Source: CAILUG01 sp903844415
Lineage (GTDB): Bacteria; Pseudomonadota; Gammaproteobacteria; Pseudomonadales; Pseudohongiellaceae
Assembly: GCA_947477655.1 (NCBI GenBank)
Contig: CANJTS010000004.1
Coordinates: forward strand, 219,567 to 283,566
DNA: 64,000 nt
Direction of reading: 5' to 3'
The notes beneath the pieces are model-generated. The model saw only the letters and a list, made by a program, of their open reading frames with translations. It made no database searches and was not told where the DNA came from. Shown one piece after another: positions 60,970 to 64,000 of this stretch. The stretch's first letter is position 1. Every line of letters begins with the position of its first letter. The position numbers and the translations under genes were made by a program.

Positions 60970-61182
60970 ATGGCAAATAATACCGATTTAATTAAGCTTG
61001 CTACTACAACCATGCCGTTTGGGAAGTACCAAGGAAAATTGTTGATGGATCTACCACAAGCTTATCTTGTCTGGTTTTCCAAAAAAGGCTTCCCTGCCGG
61101 AGAGCTAGGCAAATTACTCCATTTAATGTTGGAAATTGACCACAATGGTCTTAATTATTTGCTTTTACCCCTCAAAAAATGA
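60970..61182 (+). CDS. DUF3820 family small protein
   Basis: A 70-residue protein with the family pattern MPFGKYQGKLLMDLPQAYLVWF, then FPAGELGKLLHLMLEIDHNGLNYLLLPL. DUF3820 is annotated as a putative quorum-sensing-regulated virulence factor family; the biochemical role is unknown. The TGA stop shares ATGA with the next ATG, so the two genes are coupled. Confidence 0.88.
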   Translation: MANNTDLIKLATTTMPFGKYQGKLLMDLPQAYLVWFSKKGFPAGELGKLLHLMLEIDHNGLNYLLLPLKK

Positions 61183-61898
61183 CCACCTCAAAGCTATTAA
61201 ACCCCACTCACTCCTTTGATTACGAGTTAATACGTTCAAATAGGCGTACGTTGGTGGTTTACGTAAAAAATGGCAAAGTCGAGGTTAGATCCCCGGCCCG
61301 CGCGTCCTTACTTTGGATTCACTCATTTCTGCAGGCAAATACCGCCTGGATAGAAGAACAACTTGCCAAGCAAAAACAAAAACAAACTGAAAACCTGGTA
61401 ATAGCGGATGGCCACTCAATTCCCTTCTTGGGCCAACCCCGCTTGATTGTTGTGGTACTGGGTTCCCGCCAAAAGGTAATTCTTAAAGAGGGGCGTTTGT
61501 ATCTGTACATTAAAGAGACTGGCAAAGCCAAACTGGAAAAACTTTTCCATAGCTGGTTGCTGGAACAAGCTCGTGAATACATGGCAACCCAGACTATCAA
61601 AACAGCACGCCTGTTGGGATTGGAAAATAAACTCAAGGAAGTGGTGTTTCGCAAAACCAAAAGCAAATGGGGTCATTGCTGCGAAGATGGCACCATTCAA
61701 TACAACTGGTTAACCATGATGGCACCGCGCGAAGTTGTGGACTATTTAATCGCGCACGAAACCAGCCACCTGAAACATCTCAACCATTCTGCAAAATTTT
61801 GGAACACCGTAGGCAGCATCTGCCCTGACTATAAACAGCTACGCCACTGGTTAACTGATAATGGCCACCGCTTATGGACTAGAAGCAGCTCTTTCTGA
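61179..61898 (+). CDS. YgjP-like (DUF45/M48-type) metallopeptidase
   Basis: This 239-residue protein has the zinc motif HETSH (193-197) followed by LKHLNHSAKFW, which provides the further His ligand. KSKWGHCCEDGTIQYNW is the family's signature strand upstream. Proteins of this kind often accompany restriction or phage defence genes or sit alone; none are near. It is coupled to the DUF3820 gene, a pairing that may indicate joint function. No signal peptide is seen, so it is cytoplasmic. Confidence 0.9.
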   Translation: MTTSKLLNPTHSFDYELIRSNRRTLVVYVKNGKVEVRSPARASLLWIHSFLQANTAWIEEQLAKQKQKQTENLVIADGHSIPFLGQPRLIVVVLGSRQKVILKEGRLYLYIKETGKAKLEKLFHSWLLEQAREYMATQTIKTARLLGLENKLKEVVFRKTKSKWGHCCEDGTIQYNWLTMMAPREVVDYLIAHETSHLKHLNHSAKFWNTVGSICPDYKQLRHWLTDNGHRLWTRSSSF

Positions 61899-62066
61899 TC
61901 TAACACATTTTCCAAAAACGCAAAGCATTAGTAGTTTTAGGTATTTACAAATAACTGATCTAAAATCTTGACGGTTGACCATGATGCGCAATGCGGCTGA
62001 AAAAAATCACAACTAATTAGGCGTAATGGAAGCCCGTTAGGGATAACAGGAATAAGAATTAGAAAA

Positions 62067-64000
62067 ATGCCATCAGTTACCCCCCAAATTCGTGAAGACC
62101 TCGTTGCCCTCTTTGTGGGTATGTTTAAAGCTGCGCCTGGTGCAACCAATCTTGCTGAAATGGAGGCAGCGGTTGAAGCGGGTGCAACCTTAGCAACTGT
62201 TGCCAAAAATCTTGCCGCCAAACCTTCATTTAACAGTGTTTACCCTGCCCCACTGACTGACATCCAATTTGCGGACAAAGTGGTTACCAATTTCCTGAGT
62301 AACGATGTTAGTGACGCCGTAAGCAAATGGTCTTTCGATTGGGTTATCGGTCAAACTCAAGCAGGTGCTGCCCGCTCAGAGGTTATCTCGACTGCGGTAG
62401 TGGCGCTGCGCACTACTACAAACACCGAATTCAAGGTGCCTCAAGACACCTTGCAAAATAAAGTGAACGTTGCTTCCCACTACTCCATCACCAAAAATTT
62501 AAGTTCTACGAACCTTGAGCAATTACAGGCTGTAATTGCTGAGGTAAGCCATGCAGAAGACTCTGTAAATTTAGCCAAATCTACCGTTAATTCTGGGGCC
62601 GCCCTTGCTTTCGTTGCTGAAGCTGAAGCTGCCGCTGCCGCTGTTATTGCTGCTGCAAATGCTGCCGCTGCTGCTGCCGCCGCTGTTATCGCTGCTGCAA
62701 ATGCTGCCGCCGCTGCTGCTATTACCGCTGCTGCAAATGCCGCCGCCGCTGTTATTGCCGAGCAAAATGCTGCCGCAGCGGCGGCAGCTGCCGCTGCTCC
62801 TGCTCCTGCTGCTCCTGCTGCTCCTGCCCCTGCTGCTCCTGCTGCACCTGCTGCTGTGGCAATGGCCTTGACCTTGACAGCCGCTGGCGCTGTTGCCGGT
62901 CAAACGGGTGCAACCTCAAACACTTCGGTTAATGGCCTTGCTTCAGCTGTTGCCAACCTTACCGCCCTTAACGACACGGTGAACTCCACAGCCGCTTTCC
63001 TGATTGGCTCTACAGTAACAGGCGGCGTTGGTACCGATACCTTGACTTTGAGCATCACGCCAGCAGCGGCAAACGGCGCTGAAGGCACTTTGACTGCTGC
63101 CAACTTGGCTAACGTAACAGGCTTTGAAACAATCACCCTGGCTAATTTTGTTAACAGTGCAGAGCGTGTCAATGTCTACAACATCACGATTGCTAATGCC
63201 AACATTGACCTCGACAGTACCTTAACGGTTACCTCTTCAATGGCGGGCTTGTTGCACAATGGCACCTTGAGCGCGGCTGGTGTGACATTCAATGCGAGTG
63301 GCATTACGGGAAACCGCAAGCTCAACTTTACCGGTTCAACTGCTCATGATTCGGTCGTCGGCGGTGCGGGCAACGACACCATTACCGGCGGCACAGGCGT
63401 TAACAGCCTAAGCGGTGGCGACGGTGACGACATAATTATCCTTAATGGCGCCGTTGCTGCTGCTGATGCAAACGTGTTGGCGGGCGGTAATAGTACTGAT
63501 ACGTTGCAGATTGGTACTGGTGGTGCCAATTTAACTGTCAACTTAACGGGCAGCACAGTGGGCACCTTCGAGAATCTCGATATGGCCACTAACGTGGCTA
63601 TTAATACCGTAACCATGACAGGCGCTCAGTATGCGGCGTTTACGGGTAGAAAAACCGGTAACGGCGGTAACGATATCCTGACGCTAACAACAGTACCCGC
63701 GGCACCAATTGACGCAGGTGACGGTACCATTACAAAAATGTCGGTGGTCGAGGGGACAACCCTTACGATTGCTGCAGCATCAACCGCCGCAACCCAGATC
63801 ATTACAGAGACGGGCACCGCTGGTACGTCAACCTTCATCTTAGGAACAGGCGCCTACACCGGCACATGGGTAGGCATCGACGCAACCGATGTGGTCAAGG
63901 TGGTGGATGGCACAAATGTCGCTGGGAATACGGGGCTCAATGGGGGTGTTGTGTTCGACTTCCAAAGCGCTACCGCTACGCTAACACTTAATGCCACCCA
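62067..64000 (+). CDS. Large RTX-containing surface/S-layer-like protein, C-terminus beyond window
   Basis: The frame is open from the ATG at 62067 to the right edge (644 codons and counting). The N-terminal ~175 residues (REDLVALFVGMFKAAPGAT, NLAAKPSFNSVYP, WSFDWVIGQTQAGAARSEVI) match a domain found at the start of S-layer and calcium-binding surface proteins of aquatic bacteria. Residues ~179-264 are an Ala-rich then Ala/Pro-rich linker with repeats of an AAANAAAA pattern. RTX nonapeptides (GGAGNDTITGG, GGDGDD) lie at ~432-455. The rest is Thr/Ala/Gly/Asn-rich beta repeats with almost no Cys or Lys. No Sec signal peptide is seen, so type I secretion is likely; its exporter is not in the window. 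The ribosome binding site is weak. Confidence 0.85.
   Translation, partial: MPSVTPQIREDLVALFVGMFKAAPGATNLAEMEAAVEAGATLATVAKNLAAKPSFNSVYPAPLTDIQFADKVVTNFLSNDVSDAVSKWSFDWVIGQTQAGAARSEVISTAVVALRTTTNTEFKVPQDTLQNKVNVASHYSITKNLSSTNLEQLQAVIAEVSHAEDSVNLAKSTVNSGAALAFVAEAEAAAAAVIAAANAAAAAAAAVIAAANAAAAAAITAAANAAAAVIAEQNAAAAAAAAAAPAPAAPAAPAPAAPAAPAAVAMALTLTAAGAVAGQTGATSNTSVNGLASAVANLTALNDTVNSTAAFLIGSTVTGGVGTDTLTLSITPAAANGAEGTLTAANLANVTGFETITLANFVNSAERVNVYNITIANANIDLDSTLTVTSSMAGLLHNGTLSAAGVTFNASGITGNRKLNFTGSTAHDSVVGGAGNDTITGGTGVNSLSGGDGDDIIILNGAVAAADANVLAGGNSTDTLQIGTGGANLTVNLTGSTVGTFENLDMATNVAINTVTMTGAQYAAFTGRKTGNGGNDILTLTTVPAAPIDAGDGTITKMSVVEGTTLTIAAASTAATQIITETGTAGTSTFILGTGAYTGTWVGIDATDVVKVVDGTNVAGNTGLNGGVVFDFQSATATLTLNAT

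Noticed and set aside
62571..62903. Gly/Ser-rich minus-strand frame opposite the Ala/Pro linker
   Set aside because: It is the antisense of repetitive GCN codons; composition comes entirely from the real + strand gene.

Overview
The window is a stretch of chromosome from a Gram-negative gammaproteobacterium of moderate GC content. Three things indicate this: a complete inner-core LPS gene set, several TonB-dependent outer-membrane receptors, and a gene order that follows the region of Pseudomonas aeruginosa I recall as orn to glnE (orn, rsgA, rhodanese, psd, fimX, parC, parE, yqiA, cpdA, yqiB, tolC, waaA, an FAD oxidoreductase, an aldo/keto reductase, hldE, waaG/C/F, glnE). Base composition and the accessory genes suggest a marine Cellvibrionales-like lineage rather than a true Pseudomonas; this is inference. 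I saw no rRNA, tRNA, CRISPR array or intact insertion sequence.

Positions 1-17400 are accessory. They hold a lambda-P-like helicase loader cut by the left edge, a CYP199-like P450 preceded by a 23-residue reading frame coupled to it by ATGA, an FMN-dependent 2-hydroxyacid dehydrogenase, a GST and an intact TonB-dependent receptor. A second receptor follows that is broken by a nonsense codon and a frameshift in a G8 tract. A third receptor has a pentanucleotide repeat in its leader. Next come an M13 lipoprotein peptidase, a DUF6152 protein and an internally duplicated secreted protein. Together they suggest uptake and oxidative processing of an organic substrate, possibly with peptide degradation.

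Positions 17500-36970 are housekeeping and signalling. They contain orn, rsgA, a rhodanese, psd, an RDD protein, the complete EF-P beta-lysylation set (epmA, efp, epmB), and a signalling module of a FimX orthologue, a membrane protein with a degenerate cyclase domain and an unusual response regulator. Topoisomerase IV (parC/parE), yqiA, cpdA, yqiB and a tolC gene behind a perfect palindromic operator follow.

Positions 36970-48470 are the LPS core and lipid A locus: waaA, two oxidoreductases, hldE, a lipid A acyltransferase fused to a kinase-like domain that lacks the catalytic Asp, a polytopic membrane protein, and waaG-waaC-waaF. glnE, an orphan GspE/PilB-type ATPase, cmoA/cmoB, a HIT protein, a CBM9/DUF5916 outer-membrane protein and a divergent lrp-like/leuA pair follow. 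A DUF3820/YgjP-like gene pair comes next, and the window ends inside a large RTX-containing surface protein with an Ala/Pro-rich linker.
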